Counted from the first letter of the stretch, positions 51,582 to 62,482 are shown. The stretch: 64,000 nucleotides of DNA from Psychrobacter sp. UBA3480 (GCF_002377945.1 NZ_DFQV01000020.1:184560-248559); one strand, 5' to 3'. The notes: generated by a model not told the origin, from the letters alone. Numbers and translations are program-made.

Positions 51582-53147
51582 ATGCCTATTGACTACCTTA
51601 CGAATCCGCCAATTGGCGATGATGAAATGATGGCAGCCATCGATATTGGTTCCAACAGTTTCCATTTAGCTATTGCTCGTCTTGACCATGGGGAAGTGCG
51701 AAAAGTAGTCTCGATGTCTGAAAAGGTACAGCTCGCCGCCGGTCTGGACGAAAATAATATTCTAAGCGCAGCTGCCGAGCAGCGTGGTCTTGATTGTTTA
51801 AGCCGCTTTGTGGCGCGCTTGGATTCAGTACCGCCAGAGCGTATTCGTGTGGTGGCGACCAATGCATTGCGTCAAGCCAAAAACGCCAACGATTTTATTT
51901 CCCGTGCCAATAAAATCCTGCCAAAGCCTATTGAGATTATTGCGGGCCGCGAAGAGGCGCGATTGATTTATTTGGGCGTCTCGCATACCAACGAGAGTAG
52001 TGATAAACGCTTGGTTATGGATATTGGCGGCGGTTCGACAGAGTTCATTATTGGTCAAAATTTCGATCCATTGTTGACTGAAAGTTTACAAATGGGCTGT
52101 GTTTCTTTTACCCAAAAATTCTTCGCGGACGGCCTGATTACTAAAGAAGCTTTTAATAGTGCCATTTCAGGTGCACGTAAAGAAGTCTTAGCGATTAACG
52201 GTCGTTATCAAAAGACAGGCTGGAGTAGCGTAGTCGGCTCAAGCGGTACAATCAAAGCGGTGCGTAATGTTTTAGTATCAAAAGGTTGGGCCGATGAGCA
52301 AGAACGCATTACTTACAAAGGTGTCAAAAAATTAGAGAAATTGCTGATTAAGATTGGCAATATCGATGATATCGAGTTAGAAGGCGTCAAAGAACATCGT
52401 AAAGCTGTATTTCCTGCTGGCGTGGCAGTATTGCGCGCGGTGATGAAAGTGCTGGGTGTTGAGACCATTACCTACTCAGATGGTGCATTACGCGAAGGCG
52501 TTATGTACGATATGCTCGGACGCTTTGCTAGTGAAGATGTGCGTGACCGCAGTGTGCTTGCGTTAATCAAGCGTTACTCAGGGGACAAAAAGCAAGCCAA
52601 GCAAGTGGTAAAAACCAGTCGCCATTTATTCGAACAAGTAAAAGACAAGCTTGCGCTGTCCAATGATGATTGCGACTTGCTCAGACGTGCTGCTTTCTTG
52701 CATGAGATAGGGCTAGCAATCAGTCACAGTAGTTATCACAAGCATAGCGCATATTTGCTGGAGTATTCTGATATTCCAGGGTTTTCGCAAGTCGATCAAA
52801 AACGCATGGCACAGTTGATGCTTAACCATCGTCGCAAGCTCAAAGCCGATATGCTAGAGCAGACTTGTCAGATTGGTGGTGATCAGTTGGTTTATCTTTG
52901 TTTACTGTTGCGCCTCGCCGTACTGGCACATCATAGCCGCAGTGATTACGCGCTACCAGAGCTAGAACTAAAGGTAGTCGCTGAAAACAGTTGGCAAATC
53001 ACCTTAGCGGATAGCAGTGAGCATTACGCATTCTTGCTGGCTGATTTGCGTACTGAAATTGACCAGTTTGCCAAATGGGGCGTACAGCTTAATGTGATTG
53101 AAGCTCAAGAGGCTGAGACTCAAGAGATTGAGCAGTTACCATTGTAA
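51582..53147 (+). CDS. ppx: Exopolyphosphatase / guanosine pentaphosphatase (Ppx/GppA)
   Basis: A 521-residue enzyme that removes phosphate from polyphosphate ends. The N-terminal actin-fold ATPase-like half shows MAAIDIGSNSFHLAIARL, the conserved E in ATNALRQAKN / AGREEARLIYLGV, MDIGGGSTEFIIG and VVGSSGTIKAV. The C-terminal HD-like half has LHEIGLAISHSSYHKHSAYLLEYSDIPGFSQ. Length fits Ppx (about 510) rather than the shorter Ppx1 type. Start: ATG 51582 is chosen; a GTG five codons earlier is in frame. Both have weak ribosome binding sites. It stands alone. Confidence 0.94.
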   Translation: MPIDYLTNPPIGDDEMMAAIDIGSNSFHLAIARLDHGEVRKVVSMSEKVQLAAGLDENNILSAAAEQRGLDCLSRFVARLDSVPPERIRVVATNALRQAKNANDFISRANKILPKPIEIIAGREEARLIYLGVSHTNESSDKRLVMDIGGGSTEFIIGQNFDPLLTESLQMGCVSFTQKFFADGLITKEAFNSAISGARKEVLAINGRYQKTGWSSVVGSSGTIKAVRNVLVSKGWADEQERITYKGVKKLEKLLIKIGNIDDIELEGVKEHRKAVFPAGVAVLRAVMKVLGVETITYSDGALREGVMYDMLGRFASEDVRDRSVLALIKRYSGDKKQAKQVVKTSRHLFEQVKDKLALSNDDCDLLRRAAFLHEIGLAISHSSYHKHSAYLLEYSDIPGFSQVDQKRMAQLMLNHRRKLKADMLEQTCQIGGDQLVYLCLLLRLAVLAHHSRSDYALPELELKVVAENSWQITLADSSEHYAFLLADLRTEIDQFAKWGVQLNVIEAQEAETQEIEQLPL

Positions 53148-53324
53148 GTATTGAGTTAAAGACTAACGTAACAAAAGCGGCGTTGTCGATAATGTCATGC
53201 CATTTAAGATGTGCTACTATAGCTTCTATTGAGTTTACAACTGTACTTTCATTATCTGAATACGGATAACGATATTATTCTTAAACATAAATACATTAAG
53301 TATAAATATTAAAGGGAAGCGTCT

Positions 53325-54128
53325 ATGAGCACTGTCTGGGATAGTGTGCAGCTTGCACGACACGCCAAGCGTCCATTATTTATGGACTATGTTAATCAGC
53401 TTTTTACCGAATTTGACGAGTTGCATGGCGACCGTGCTTTTGCCGATGACAAAGCCATTTTAGGTGGTCTTGCGCGTTTTGATGGTCAGCCTGTGATGGT
53501 GATTGGTCAGCATCGTGGTCGTAGCACCCGTGAGCGTATTGCTCATAATTTTGGTATGGCCAATCCTGAAGGCTATCGTAAAGTGATTCGTTTGGTCAAA
53601 ATGGCCGAGCGCTTTAACATTCCGGTGATGACCTTTGTGGATACTCAAGGTGCTTATCCTGGTATTGGTGCAGAAGAGCGCGGACAAGCGCAAGCGATTG
53701 CAGAAAGCATCGCTGTATTTTCTAGCCTTAAAGTGCCTGTGATTGTGACTATCATTGGTGAAGGCGGCTCAGGCGGCGCGTTGGCAATTGGTGTTGGTGA
53801 TAAAGTAAATATGCTACAAAACAGCATTTACTCAGTGATTTCGCCAGAAGGCTGTGCTTCTATCCTATGGAAAACCGCTGAAAAAGCACAAGACGCTAGT
53901 GAAGCATTGAAATTAAATGCAATCAACCTTTACCAAATGGGTTTGATTGACGCTGTCATCGAAGAGGGCGAAGGCGCACATGTGCAGCCACAACCTGTGA
54001 TGAATGCGCTAAAAGCACTGATTACTGAGCAGCTTGATGAGATTAAAGATTTAGATCCTCAAGAGCGTTGTGAGCTACGTTATGAAAAGCTAAAGTCTTT
54101 TAACTCAGAAGTGATGTTGCCTGCTTAA
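53325..54128 (+). CDS. accA: Acetyl-CoA carboxylase carboxyltransferase subunit alpha
   Basis: A 267-residue subunit that, with AccD, moves CO2 from biotin to acetyl-CoA to make malonyl-CoA. It has [54 protein letters not shown] and [12 protein letters not shown], and ends with an [18 protein letters not shown] helix region. It lacks the first 45 or so residues of the Escherichia coli protein (319), as expected for Moraxellaceae AccA. AAAGGGAAG precedes the ATG. AccD is not in the window. Confidence 0.96.
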   Translation: MSTVWDSVQLARHAKRPLFMDYVNQLFTEFDELHGDRAFADDKAILGGLARFDGQPVMVIGQHRGRSTRERIAHNFGMANPEGYRKVIRLVKMAERFNIPVMTFVDTQGAYPGIGAEERGQAQAIAESIAVFSSLKVPVIVTIIGEGGSGGALAIGVGDKVNMLQNSIYSVISPEGCASILWKTAEKAQDASEALKLNAINLYQMGLIDAVIEEGEGAHVQPQPVMNALKALITEQLDEIKDLDPQERCELRYEKLKSFNSEVMLPA

Positions 54129-54214
54129 TTAATTGTTATGGCGCCTTCATTGCGAAGTCGCTATTATTAATGATAGGTTTTTCATATTAGAGTTTGAGTC
54201 TTAATGCTAAAATA

Positions 54215-54246
54215 AAAACGTGTCATTTAATGGCGCGTTTTTTTTT
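54215..54246 (+). terminator. accA terminator
   Basis: Stem aaaacgtgtca / tggcgcgtttt (54215-54241) with wobble pairs, then a T-run to 54246. Confidence 0.75.
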
Positions 54247-54294
54247 GGCTGTTATTATATGAAGCATCTAAAATAACGAAAAATAAGGCTGACT

Positions 54295-55863
54295 ATGACC
54301 AGCAGCGCAATCATCTCACATCCTATTAAATCAATTGCCAATTTGCCAGTTGATAAGACACTAGCAACCGCATTATTGAGCAGTATGTCTGAGTATAATG
54401 ATCAGCTGCATGGTCGTCGCCTTTGGCTGGCATGTAGTGGTGGGCGTGATTCATTGGCACTTGCGGCGCTGTGTGTGCAGCTCTATCGACAAGGTAAGTT
54501 GCCATGTTTGCCGCAGCTTTTACATGTCGATCATGGCTTACAATCGGATAGTCAGTACTGGGCCAAGCATGTTGCCAATTGGGCGCAAGCGCAGCAGATA
54601 CCTTGTAGCATTTTACAGACACAAGTAAATGGACATGATGAGCAAGCTGCGCGACAAGCACGCTATAATGTTATGCGAGCACATATCAATAAAAGTGATG
54701 TTTTGCTACTGGGCCACCATGCTGACGACCAAGCTGAAACGGTGTTAATACGGCTCATTCAAGGCGCTGGAGTCAATGGTCTTTCTGGTATGCAGCCATG
54801 GCGAGTGCAAACGCAGGGCGCACAGCGCAATATTTTGTGGCGACCTTGGCTCACGATACGACGAGCCACTATTAGCGCCTACGCCAAGCGCTTAGAGTTG
54901 CCTTATATAGATGATCCTACTAATGACAGCGGCGACAATGTACGTAGTGGACTACGCCGTGACATCATGCCAATACTGGCTACGTACAATCCTAATGTCA
55001 TCGATAATATTGCTCGCAGTGCACAGCTGTTAAGTGATGCACAGGAAACAATCAATGCTCAAGCTATGCAGGATATGCAGCAGACGGAAAGTACAGACCT
55101 GCAACTTTTACCCGCACAGCGCGTGCTGAATATCGATGCGTTGCAAAAGCTACCCATGTATCGTCAGCGGCAATTATTACATTATTGGCTCGGTCAAGAT
55201 GAGCCACTACCACCTGCTAAGCAACTCGTCGATGATGTGCTAACTCTCAGCCTACGTGATGACCAAGACCATCAGACAGAACTGTTTTGGCAAGGTCGTA
55301 AGGCGTCTTATACCATTCGCCGCTATCGTCAGCAGCTCTATCGTATGAGCAGCGAGTGGCTGTCTTGGCTGAAGCTACCACTGACCGAGCAGGTGCTGCC
55401 ACTATCTAGCCTGAGTTTGTCTAAGAATAATTCAGCTGATAATAGCTTCGAATTAGTCACCTTGTGCAGCAGTAATGACTACATTTGGCAGTTGCAAGTA
55501 AAGCCAGGTGCGCTGGTACGATTGTTAGATAATAGTGTGGACGGTATAGCACAGCAGGCAGTGTTAAAAATTGCGCCGTTAGGCCGTAAACAGCGGTTGA
55601 AAACTGAGATGGCTGCGCGCCCACAAGCAGGCAAAAAACTGTATCAAACGCTTGGGATTCCATTATGGCTACGAGAAAGCCTGACGGTAGTCAGCATCAC
55701 CCTTATAAAAAAATTTGAAAATGGAAGCGACATTCAAACTGATATTCCTCTACTACTAGCATCGCCATTTGAGAGTTGGCTCTTGAGTTCTGAGCAGACA
55801 GATAGCGATGCTAAAAGCAATCAATTAGCCGAGCACATCAAAAGTGAGCTTAGACTAGAATAG
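54295..55863 (+). CDS. tilS: tRNA(Ile)-lysidine synthase
   Basis: A 522-residue enzyme that attaches lysine to C34 of the AUA-reading tRNA(Ile). The PP-loop is ACSGGRDSLALAAL; LLHVDHGLQSDS and LLGHHADDQAETVLIRLIQGAGVNGLSGM follow. The C-terminal substrate-binding domain (about 290-520) includes APLGRKQRLKTEMAARPQAGKKLYQTLGIPLWLRESLTVV, typical of the long (gammaproteobacterial) form. AAGG lies before the ATG. It is downstream of accA, the Escherichia coli arrangement (accA ... tilS). Confidence 0.95.
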   Translation: MTSSAIISHPIKSIANLPVDKTLATALLSSMSEYNDQLHGRRLWLACSGGRDSLALAALCVQLYRQGKLPCLPQLLHVDHGLQSDSQYWAKHVANWAQAQQIPCSILQTQVNGHDEQAARQARYNVMRAHINKSDVLLLGHHADDQAETVLIRLIQGAGVNGLSGMQPWRVQTQGAQRNILWRPWLTIRRATISAYAKRLELPYIDDPTNDSGDNVRSGLRRDIMPILATYNPNVIDNIARSAQLLSDAQETINAQAMQDMQQTESTDLQLLPAQRVLNIDALQKLPMYRQRQLLHYWLGQDEPLPPAKQLVDDVLTLSLRDDQDHQTELFWQGRKASYTIRRYRQQLYRMSSEWLSWLKLPLTEQVLPLSSLSLSKNNSADNSFELVTLCSSNDYIWQLQVKPGALVRLLDNSVDGIAQQAVLKIAPLGRKQRLKTEMAARPQAGKKLYQTLGIPLWLRESLTVVSITLIKKFENGSDIQTDIPLLLASPFESWLLSSEQTDSDAKSNQLAEHIKSELRLE

Positions 55864-56040
55864 AAAGCGTCAAAAGTTTAATATCCGTTGGCTGACTCAT
55901 TGATTTTTATCAGGTTGATGTCAGGCGTGACATTTTGAATTTATCAAACGGTGATAGTGGCAGTATGATAAACTGAGTGTCGTTTTACATATCAGTATGT
56001 TAAGTTGAATACCTTTGAATTTTGTGACTAGGAGACAAGT

Positions 56041-56874
56041 ATGTCGGTATTAGATAATAAAAAAATCAGTTTTATTGGTGGCGGAAACATGGCACAAGCG
56101 CTCATTAGCGGGCTTGTGGGTTGCGGCATCAAACCAAATCTAATCACGGTCGCCGATCCTAGCAGCGATGCACGTGAGCAATTAGCCGCCAAAGGTCTAA
56201 ATACTGTTGATCCAATGGCTGATCCAAAATCTGCTGTGATCGGTGCAGATATCGTGGTGCTAGCAGTCAAACCACAAATGATGAAAGTAGTGGTAAGTGC
56301 TTTTGCAGATGTGCTAGATAATCAGTTGGTCATTTCAGTGGCAGCAGGTTTATCGACTGATCTTTTATCAAACATGTTGGGCGGCTATAGCAATATCGTC
56401 CGTGCAATGCCAAACACGCCTTCTATGATTCAAATGGGTGCGACCGGCCTCTACGGTACAGACAATATCTCAGCGGAACAGAAGCAGCTAGCAACAGCCG
56501 TTATGGAAGCATCAGGTTTGGTCATGTGGGTCGATGATGAAGAGCATATGCATGCGGTCACAGCCGTATCAGGTTCAGCGCCAGCGTATATGTTTTACTT
56601 TATCGAATCGATGGTCGATGGAGCAGTTGCATTAGGGTTAGATAAAGAACAAGCCTCAGCGCTTGCTATGCAGACCATGTTAGGTGCTGCAAAAATGGCG
56701 ATGAATAGTGATGATGCACCAGCTGAGTTACGCCGTAAAGTTACTTCACCGAACGGTACTACTCAGGCAGCGGTTGAGTCAATGCAAGCCAATGAGATTG
56801 GTCGTCAAATCAGCGAGGCCATGCAAGCTTGCTATGATCGTAGCCAAGCGTTAAGTGAAGAGATGAGTAAGTAA
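56041..56874 (+). CDS. proC: Pyrroline-5-carboxylate reductase
   Basis: A 277-residue enzyme catalysing the last step of proline synthesis. Features: ISFIGGGNMAQALISGLVG (Rossmann loop), VVLAVKPQMM, MPNTPSMIQMGATGLYG, VSGSAPAYMFYFIESMVDGAV and the C-terminal VTSPNGTTQAAVESM, which is diagnostic. Length matches the family (270-280). GGAG lies 7 bases before the ATG. It is followed by yggT, a common gammaproteobacterial order. Confidence 0.96.
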   Translation: MSVLDNKKISFIGGGNMAQALISGLVGCGIKPNLITVADPSSDAREQLAAKGLNTVDPMADPKSAVIGADIVVLAVKPQMMKVVVSAFADVLDNQLVISVAAGLSTDLLSNMLGGYSNIVRAMPNTPSMIQMGATGLYGTDNISAEQKQLATAVMEASGLVMWVDDEEHMHAVTAVSGSAPAYMFYFIESMVDGAVALGLDKEQASALAMQTMLGAAKMAMNSDDAPAELRRKVTSPNGTTQAAVESMQANEIGRQISEAMQACYDRSQALSEEMSK

Positions 56875-56992
56875 ACACTGACAAGGTGTGCTGTGAGTCA
56901 CCACTGACGACACATTTATGTAATCATCAGCATCTGATAATGACATTTGTCATCCTAGAATCTGTTAATAATGTCACATTGAGTAGCACTTC

Positions 56993-57562
56993 ATGAACAA
57001 CATGTTATTTCAAATTTTTGATTTGGTCACCACATTCGCTATGATGCTGGTGTTTATTCGTTTTATGTTGCAGTTTGCAGGAATGGATGCAAGCAATCCG
57101 ATGATTGCACCTGCTTATAAAGCAACGCATATCGTCGATGTATTCGGGCGTATTTTTCCGACTGTTGCACAGGGTCGTATTAGCATTGCTGCTATCGTGC
57201 TAATGTTTTTGATTCGTCTAATCGACATCTCTGGAAAGGCCGCATTGACGCATAAAGGTATTGCGCCTGTACCGCTATTCTTTACGGGTACCACTAGCTT
57301 ATTGTTAGACTTTTTACGCATGTGTCGCTATCTAGTGATTGGTTCTATTATCGTTAGCTGGATTGTGGTGTTTACCAGATCTGAGCATCCGATTATTGGC
57401 ATTATCATTAATTTGGCTGAGCCTATTTTAGCCCCTTTTCGTCGTATCACGCCGAATTTAGGTATGCTCGACTTATCGCCAATGGTGGCTTTCTTAGCGT
57501 TCTATTTGCTGGAGATATTCATCGGTGGTTTGGCCGCGAGTGTGTTGCCAACCTTGGGTTAA
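56993..57562 (+). CDS. YggT-family membrane protein
   Basis: A 189-residue inner-membrane protein with two YggT repeats. Each repeat has a start like LFQIFDLVTTFAMMLVFIRFMLQF and LRMCRYLVIGSIIVSWIVVFT, followed by PILAPFRRITP, the conserved P-x-x-P-F-R-R motif. Function unknown; members affect osmotic or cell-division phenotypes. The proC-yggT pairing is conserved across gammaproteobacteria. Confidence 0.93.
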   Translation: MNNMLFQIFDLVTTFAMMLVFIRFMLQFAGMDASNPMIAPAYKATHIVDVFGRIFPTVAQGRISIAAIVLMFLIRLIDISGKAALTHKGIAPVPLFFTGTTSLLLDFLRMCRYLVIGSIIVSWIVVFTRSEHPIIGIIINLAEPILAPFRRITPNLGMLDLSPMVAFLAFYLLEIFIGGLAASVLPTLG

Positions 57563-57590
57563 ACCTAATTAAATGTAAAAACTGTCATAA

Positions 57591-57626
57591 AAAAGGCGTT
57601 CTATAAAAATATAGAGCGCCTTTTTT
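57591..57626. terminator. Bidirectional terminator between yggT and thiD
   Basis: Ten-base stem ggcgttctat / atagagcgcc (57595-57620) with A-run before and T-run after. Confidence 0.92.
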
Positions 57627-57665
57627 GCGTCTGCTATTTAGGTAAGCTATGGCTTGTTAGATATG

Positions 57666-58811
<1,146 letters not shown>

Positions 58812-58901
58812 GGTGAAGTGGGTGAGTGGCTGAAACCAGTTCCCTGCTAAGGAACCATACGTGTAAGCGTATCGAGGGTTCGAATCCCTCCTTCACCGCC
58901 A
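58812..58901 (+). tRNA. tRNA-Ser (GCT)
   Basis: A 90-base class II tRNA. The acceptor ggtgaag pairs with cttcacc, followed by discriminator G and an encoded CCA (58899-58901). The anticodon stem gttcc/ggaac frames the loop ctgctaa, giving anticodon GCT (serine, codons AGC/AGU). The long variable arm (catacgtgtaagcgtatcg) is the serine signature and the T-loop gttcgaat is intact. Confidence 0.97.
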
Positions 58902-58996
58902 TTTATTCAGTTATTATTAGAGTAATAACGCAATATACTGCGTTAAACATTTTAATAATTAATTCAAAAAATAATTTGTTTTAATTAAAAAAGATG

Positions 58997-59024
58997 TTGA
59001 CACAAGCGATATTATCTATATAAT
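58997..59024 (+). promoter_or_regulatory. Promoter of the tRNA-Arg gene
   Basis: TTGACA (58997-59002), 16-base spacer, TATAAT (59019-59024): both hexamers are perfect consensus, about 60 bases before the tRNA. Confidence 0.85.
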
Positions 59025-59082
59025 GACCAACCTAATTTACTGCAAAAGATATTATCTGCGCAGTGGATAAAGTGCAAAATAC

Positions 59083-59159
59083 GCGCCTGTAGCTCAGTTG
59101 GATAGAGCACTTGGCTACGAACTAAGGGGTCGGGAGTTCGAATCTCTCCAGGCGCACCA
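59083..59159 (+). tRNA. tRNA-Arg (ACG)
   Basis: A 77-base tRNA. Acceptor gcgcctg/caggcgc, discriminator A and encoded CCA. The anticodon stem cttgg/ctaag encloses ctacgaa, giving ACG (arginine, CGN after inosine modification). D-loop agctcagttggatagagc and T-loop gttcgaatc are canonical. Confidence 0.97.
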
Positions 59160-59201
59160 TTTGCATAATAGCTTAATACAAGCTGATAAAACATTAAAAT
59201 A

Positions 59202-59234
59202 ATCGCCTGTCTTATGACAATTGGCGGTTTTTTT
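59202..59234 (+). terminator. tRNA-Arg terminator
   Basis: Outer stem atcgcc/ggcggt with an inner tgtc/gaca stem, then a T-run (59228-59234). Confidence 0.8.
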
Positions 59235-59300
59235 ATGTCTACAACTTTTACCTTTCTACTTATTTATTCTACGACCATCTTCTGTGTATAACATGATTGG

Positions 59301-59380
59301 ATAGCCAGCTAATAATATTAAAGAGCCATCTACGATATTGGAGAGCCATCTATGATAGTGGATAGTCATCTAGGATAATG
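59301..59380. repeat. Degenerate 20-base tandem repeat, about four copies
   Basis: Units at 59301, 59321, 59341 and 59361, all variants of aagagccatctacgatattg; the last three are close copies. It lies just upstream of the RDD gene, probably before or in its leader. Confidence 0.75.
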
Positions 59381-59445
59381 TACGATAGGCTAACCATTTA
59401 CGGTACAATAGCGTTACTATTCACTGCTTGCTATGAGCTTGTACC

Positions 59446-60108
59446 ATGTCAAAAAGTCCATCTAAACGTCCGTCAAAAACGACTCGCAAATCAAACCTTC
59501 AACCGAGTGCGCCTGTACAGCAAGATCCTAACGAAGAGCCAACCATCGCTAAGCCTATGACTCGTGTCGTGGCGATTCTCTATGACGGTATGCTGATTTT
59601 GGCGTTATTGTTTTTGGTAGGAACGATACTAACCGTCGTAGGTACGCTATTGACTATGGAGACGGGTACTGAATCCTCACAAGCTCAGTCACTGCCGCTC
59701 TGGTATCAGAATGCCATTATGACGCCATCATTTGTACTGACACTAGTGGCATTCTACGGAATATTTTGGCGCCGTGGTGGTCAGACATTGGGTATGCAGA
59801 CGTGGCGGTTAAAAACGATCAATGATGCAGGTCAATGGTTAACGTGGGGACAGTCGTTTAAGCGTATTTTGGCCGCTTGTTTGATGCCGCTGATTTTCGG
59901 CATTATTGGCAGTCTTATTGATGGGTCACGCGCCGCCTTATTGGCCAGCGCGTTTCTTGGTTTGGTATTCAACTATGTGTTCTGTCTGTTTAACCCTCGC
60001 GGTCTGGCAGTACAAGATATGCTGTCCAACACCATCACCCTAAAGATGCCAAAAGTGGCACATGAAGGGTTATGGCGAGGTTTTAAAAATCGTAAGAAAA
60101 AACCGTAG
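59446..60108 (+). CDS. RDD-family membrane protein
   Basis: A 220-residue inner-membrane protein. After a basic/Ser-Thr-rich N-terminus (1-39) comes the RDD domain: MTRVVAILYDGMLILALLF, the second segment TPSFVLTLVAFYGIFWRRGGQTLGMQTWRLKTI, and a third near RILAACLMPLIFGIIGSLID. The Arg/Asp/Asp of the family name fall in the first segment (R, D) and a later loop. Basic C-terminus (GFKNRKKKP). Function is unknown; members are proposed transporters. The ribosome binding site is weak. Degenerate repeats flank it on both sides. Confidence 0.9.
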   Translation: MSKSPSKRPSKTTRKSNLQPSAPVQQDPNEEPTIAKPMTRVVAILYDGMLILALLFLVGTILTVVGTLLTMETGTESSQAQSLPLWYQNAIMTPSFVLTLVAFYGIFWRRGGQTLGMQTWRLKTINDAGQWLTWGQSFKRILAACLMPLIFGIIGSLIDGSRAALLASAFLGLVFNYVFCLFNPRGLAVQDMLSNTITLKMPKVAHEGLWRGFKNRKKKP

Positions 60109-60117
60109 TCTAATTTT

Positions 60118-60171
60118 ATTGACGTAAAAACTTTCATTGACGTAGTAACTCTTATCGACGTAATAATTTAG
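60118..60171. repeat. Degenerate 18-base tandem repeat, three copies
   Basis: Units at 60118, 60136 and 60154 share the core gacgta at 60121, 60139 and 60157, exactly 18 bases apart. Non-coding, immediately after the RDD stop. Confidence 0.75.
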
Positions 60172-60205
60172 TCGTGTCACTGCTCAATTGATTCAAGTTA
60201 AACAA

Positions 60206-61231
60206 TTACATACTAACGCTTTGAATCAGCCATGCGGTGTAGCCCATAAAGAACAGTACCAATGTGGCACCTGACGTACGACCGAATTGTCGCTTTGTTT
60301 TAAAGGCAAATACGCACAGTGTCACTAGCAATATCGTCAAGACTCCCATCGCCATCACATCACGCGACAGAATCACTGGATCAGCAGCGATAGGAGCAAT
60401 GACCGTTGCCAAGCCGACAACTGCCAAAGTATTAAAGATATTAGAGCCGATGATATTGCCGAGCGCCATATCATGTTCGCCTTTACGGGCTGCTGACAGG
60501 CTCGATACCAGTTCAGGGAGTGAGGTCCCAACTGCGACAATCGTTAGACCAATGATAAGCTCACTGAGCCCCCATAGTGTTGCTAACTCGACAGCACCCC
60601 AAACGATAGCGCGTGAGCTGGCTACGAGCATCAGCATACCGATAATTAAACTGACAAGACCACGCGTTACGCTTGGTTCTAGCTTTTCTAAGCTCTCTGA
60701 GTCATTTAAGTGCTCTAAGTTATTTGAGTGCGCTGAGTCAGCATTAGCCACGACTATATCGTCTTCGTGCTCATGATAGCCTTCGTGTATACTCATTATG
60801 ATCTGTAGTCCTAAAACGGCGACCAACAAAATCAACAATACGATACCATCAGCTTGGCTTAACGTACCATCACGTAGCTGCCAAGCGGCGATGATAGTAA
60901 TCAGTAGCAGCAAGGGTAAGTCGCGCTTTACGATGCCTCTACGGATGATAATAGGGCTAATCAATACAGTTGCACCAAGTACCAATGCGATGTTGATGAT
61001 ATTCGAGCCATAAGCGTTACCTAGAGCCAGCTCAGGGCTGCCTTCTATCGCTGCTAGTACTGATACCACCATCTCAGGCGCTGACGTGCCTATACCCAAT
61101 ATTAAGACACCAATTAAGAAGCTAGGCACACTAAACTTCTTTGCTAGTGCTGTCGCCCCATCAATAAAGACATCGGCACTCCAAACTAAAATTGCTAACC
61201 CAATCAGTATTGCAAGCGCGGCCAACCACAT
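60206..61231 (-). CDS. Calcium/sodium antiporter (CaCA family, YrbG type)
   Basis: A 341-residue inner-membrane exchanger with ten membrane segments in two inverted halves. The alpha repeats are clear: LGIGTSAPEMVVSVLAAI with ALGNAYGSNIINIALVLG in the first half, and VGTSLPELVSSLSAARKG with ALGNIIGSNIFNTLAVVG in the second. The connecting loop (about 155-190) is His/Asp/Glu-rich (HEGYHEHEDD). It probably moves Ca2+ or Na+ against protons; the cation is not certain. AAGGAA lies 9 bases before the ATG. Confidence 0.93.
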   Translation of the reverse strand: MWLAALAILIGLAILVWSADVFIDGATALAKKFSVPSFLIGVLILGIGTSAPEMVVSVLAAIEGSPELALGNAYGSNIINIALVLGATVLISPIIIRRGIVKRDLPLLLLITIIAAWQLRDGTLSQADGIVLLILLVAVLGLQIIMSIHEGYHEHEDDIVVANADSAHSNNLEHLNDSESLEKLEPSVTRGLVSLIIGMLMLVASSRAIVWGAVELATLWGLSELIIGLTIVAVGTSLPELVSSLSAARKGEHDMALGNIIGSNIFNTLAVVGLATVIAPIAADPVILSRDVMAMGVLTILLVTLCVFAFKTKRQFGRTSGATLVLFFMGYTAWLIQSVSM

Positions 61232-61287
61232 CGGTATGTTTCCTTGTATATGATGAAAAATGTGAATTTGATAAATAAAAGTGGCAT

Positions 61288-61322
61288 AAAAAAAGCCGAA
61301 TCTTGATTTAGATTCAGCTTTC
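61288..61322 (-). terminator. panD terminator
   Basis: Stem agc-gaatct / agattc-agct (61293-61320) with the A-run on the left forming a U-run leftward. Confidence 0.82.
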
Positions 61323-61419
61323 CCTTTAGCATCGAGATTTTTAGTAATAATAGCAGCTAATTCAAAGATGTAACTTTGCGTTTATCTTAAATTTACCAAA
61401 ACCTCACCATCCTGTCATA

Positions 61420-61800
61420 TTAAGCAACTTGTACAGGAATAATATTTGCAGTGTCTTTTACGGTGTTGTCTTCGTTGCAATAGACCAGTTTTGGCTGATA
61501 CGTTGACGCTTCAACTTCATCAAAGTGTGCATACGCACAAATGATAACGATATCGCCCAAGTCTGCCATATGCGCAGCAGCACCATTCAATGAGATAATA
61601 CCAGAGCCTGCTTCAGCACGGATAGCATAGGTGCGAAAGCGCTTACCGTTGGTCACATTATAGATATCAATAGATTCATTTTCGCGTAGACCAGCAAGAT
61701 CTAATAGATCACCGTCGATACCGCAAGAGCCTTCATAGTGAAGTTCAGCGTGGGTAACACGGGCACGGTGTAATTTGCATTTAAGCATATTAAGTAGCAT
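61420..61800 (-). CDS. panD: Aspartate 1-decarboxylase
   Basis: A 126-residue pyruvoyl enzyme that makes beta-alanine for pantothenate. The self-cleavage site is Gly24-Ser25 in HYEGSCGID; Ser25 becomes the pyruvoyl group. Other motifs: [34 protein letters not shown] and [20 protein letters not shown]. Length matches (about 126). AAGGAA before the ATG. Other pan genes are not in the window. Confidence 0.97.
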   Translation of the reverse strand: MLLNMLKCKLHRARVTHAELHYEGSCGIDGDLLDLAGLRENESIDIYNVTNGKRFRTYAIRAEAGSGIISLNGAAAHMADLGDIVIICAYAHFDEVEASTYQPKLVYCNEDNTVKDTANIIPVQVA

Positions 61801-61900
61801 AGGTTGGTTCCTTGGCGTAACTGATATTAATTAACTAAATCAAAAGGTTAATGGGGATAAAACTGTCAAAATAAAAGGTCATTATCATTGAATGACTATA

Positions 61901-62482
61901 TTATTCTGGTAATTTAAAGCCATTAATTTGTGAACGTGCTTTTTCGACATCACCATCTAACAATAATGGGAGCGCTTCAAAAGCAGCTGTCAGCGCGCTA
62001 TCAATCGCAATCTGCTCATCAGGAGATGCTTTAGAGAGAACGTGTCCACTAACTTTAGACTTGTGTCCAGGATGGCCGATACCCACACGCAGGCGATGAA
62101 AATCATTGCCAATATGCGGCGTGATATCACGTAGGCCATTGTGACCACCATGTCCACCGTCTGTTTTGAGTTTGATACTACCAGCTGGAATATCGAGCTC
62201 ATCATGAGCAATCAACAATTCATCATTTTTGATGCCATAGAAATTTACCATAGGCACCACTGACTGACCAGATTTATTCATAAACGTCAGCGGCATAAGT
62301 AAACGCACATCAGACCCATGAATCTGTCCACGCCCTGTCACTCCATGAAATTTCTTATCAGGGGAGAGCGTGATATTAAACTGCTGAGCCAAATGATGGA
62401 CAAACCAAAATCCTGCATTATGACGCGTAAACATATACTGCTGACCAGGATTACCAAGACCGACAATAAGCTTTATGGCCAT
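61901..62482 (-). CDS. pth: Peptidyl-tRNA hydrolase
   Basis: A 193-residue enzyme that recycles peptidyl-tRNA released from stalled ribosomes. Motifs: IKLIVGLGNPGQQYMFTRHNAGFWFV (catalytic His in TRHNAG), PLTFMNKSGQSV, LLIAHDELDIPAGSIKLKTDGGHGGHNGLRD and RVGIGHPGHKSKVSGHVL. The ATG at 62482 has AGGGTG 6 bases before it; the 23 codons upstream are not conserved. A weak hairpin with a U-run lies past its stop. It is downstream of rplY on the same strand, as in many gammaproteobacteria (rplY-pth). Confidence 0.97.
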   Translation of the reverse strand: MAIKLIVGLGNPGQQYMFTRHNAGFWFVHHLAQQFNITLSPDKKFHGVTGRGQIHGSDVRLLMPLTFMNKSGQSVVPMVNFYGIKNDELLIAHDELDIPAGSIKLKTDGGHGGHNGLRDITPHIGNDFHRLRVGIGHPGHKSKVSGHVLSKASPDEQIAIDSALTAAFEALPLLLDGDVEKARSQINGFKLPE

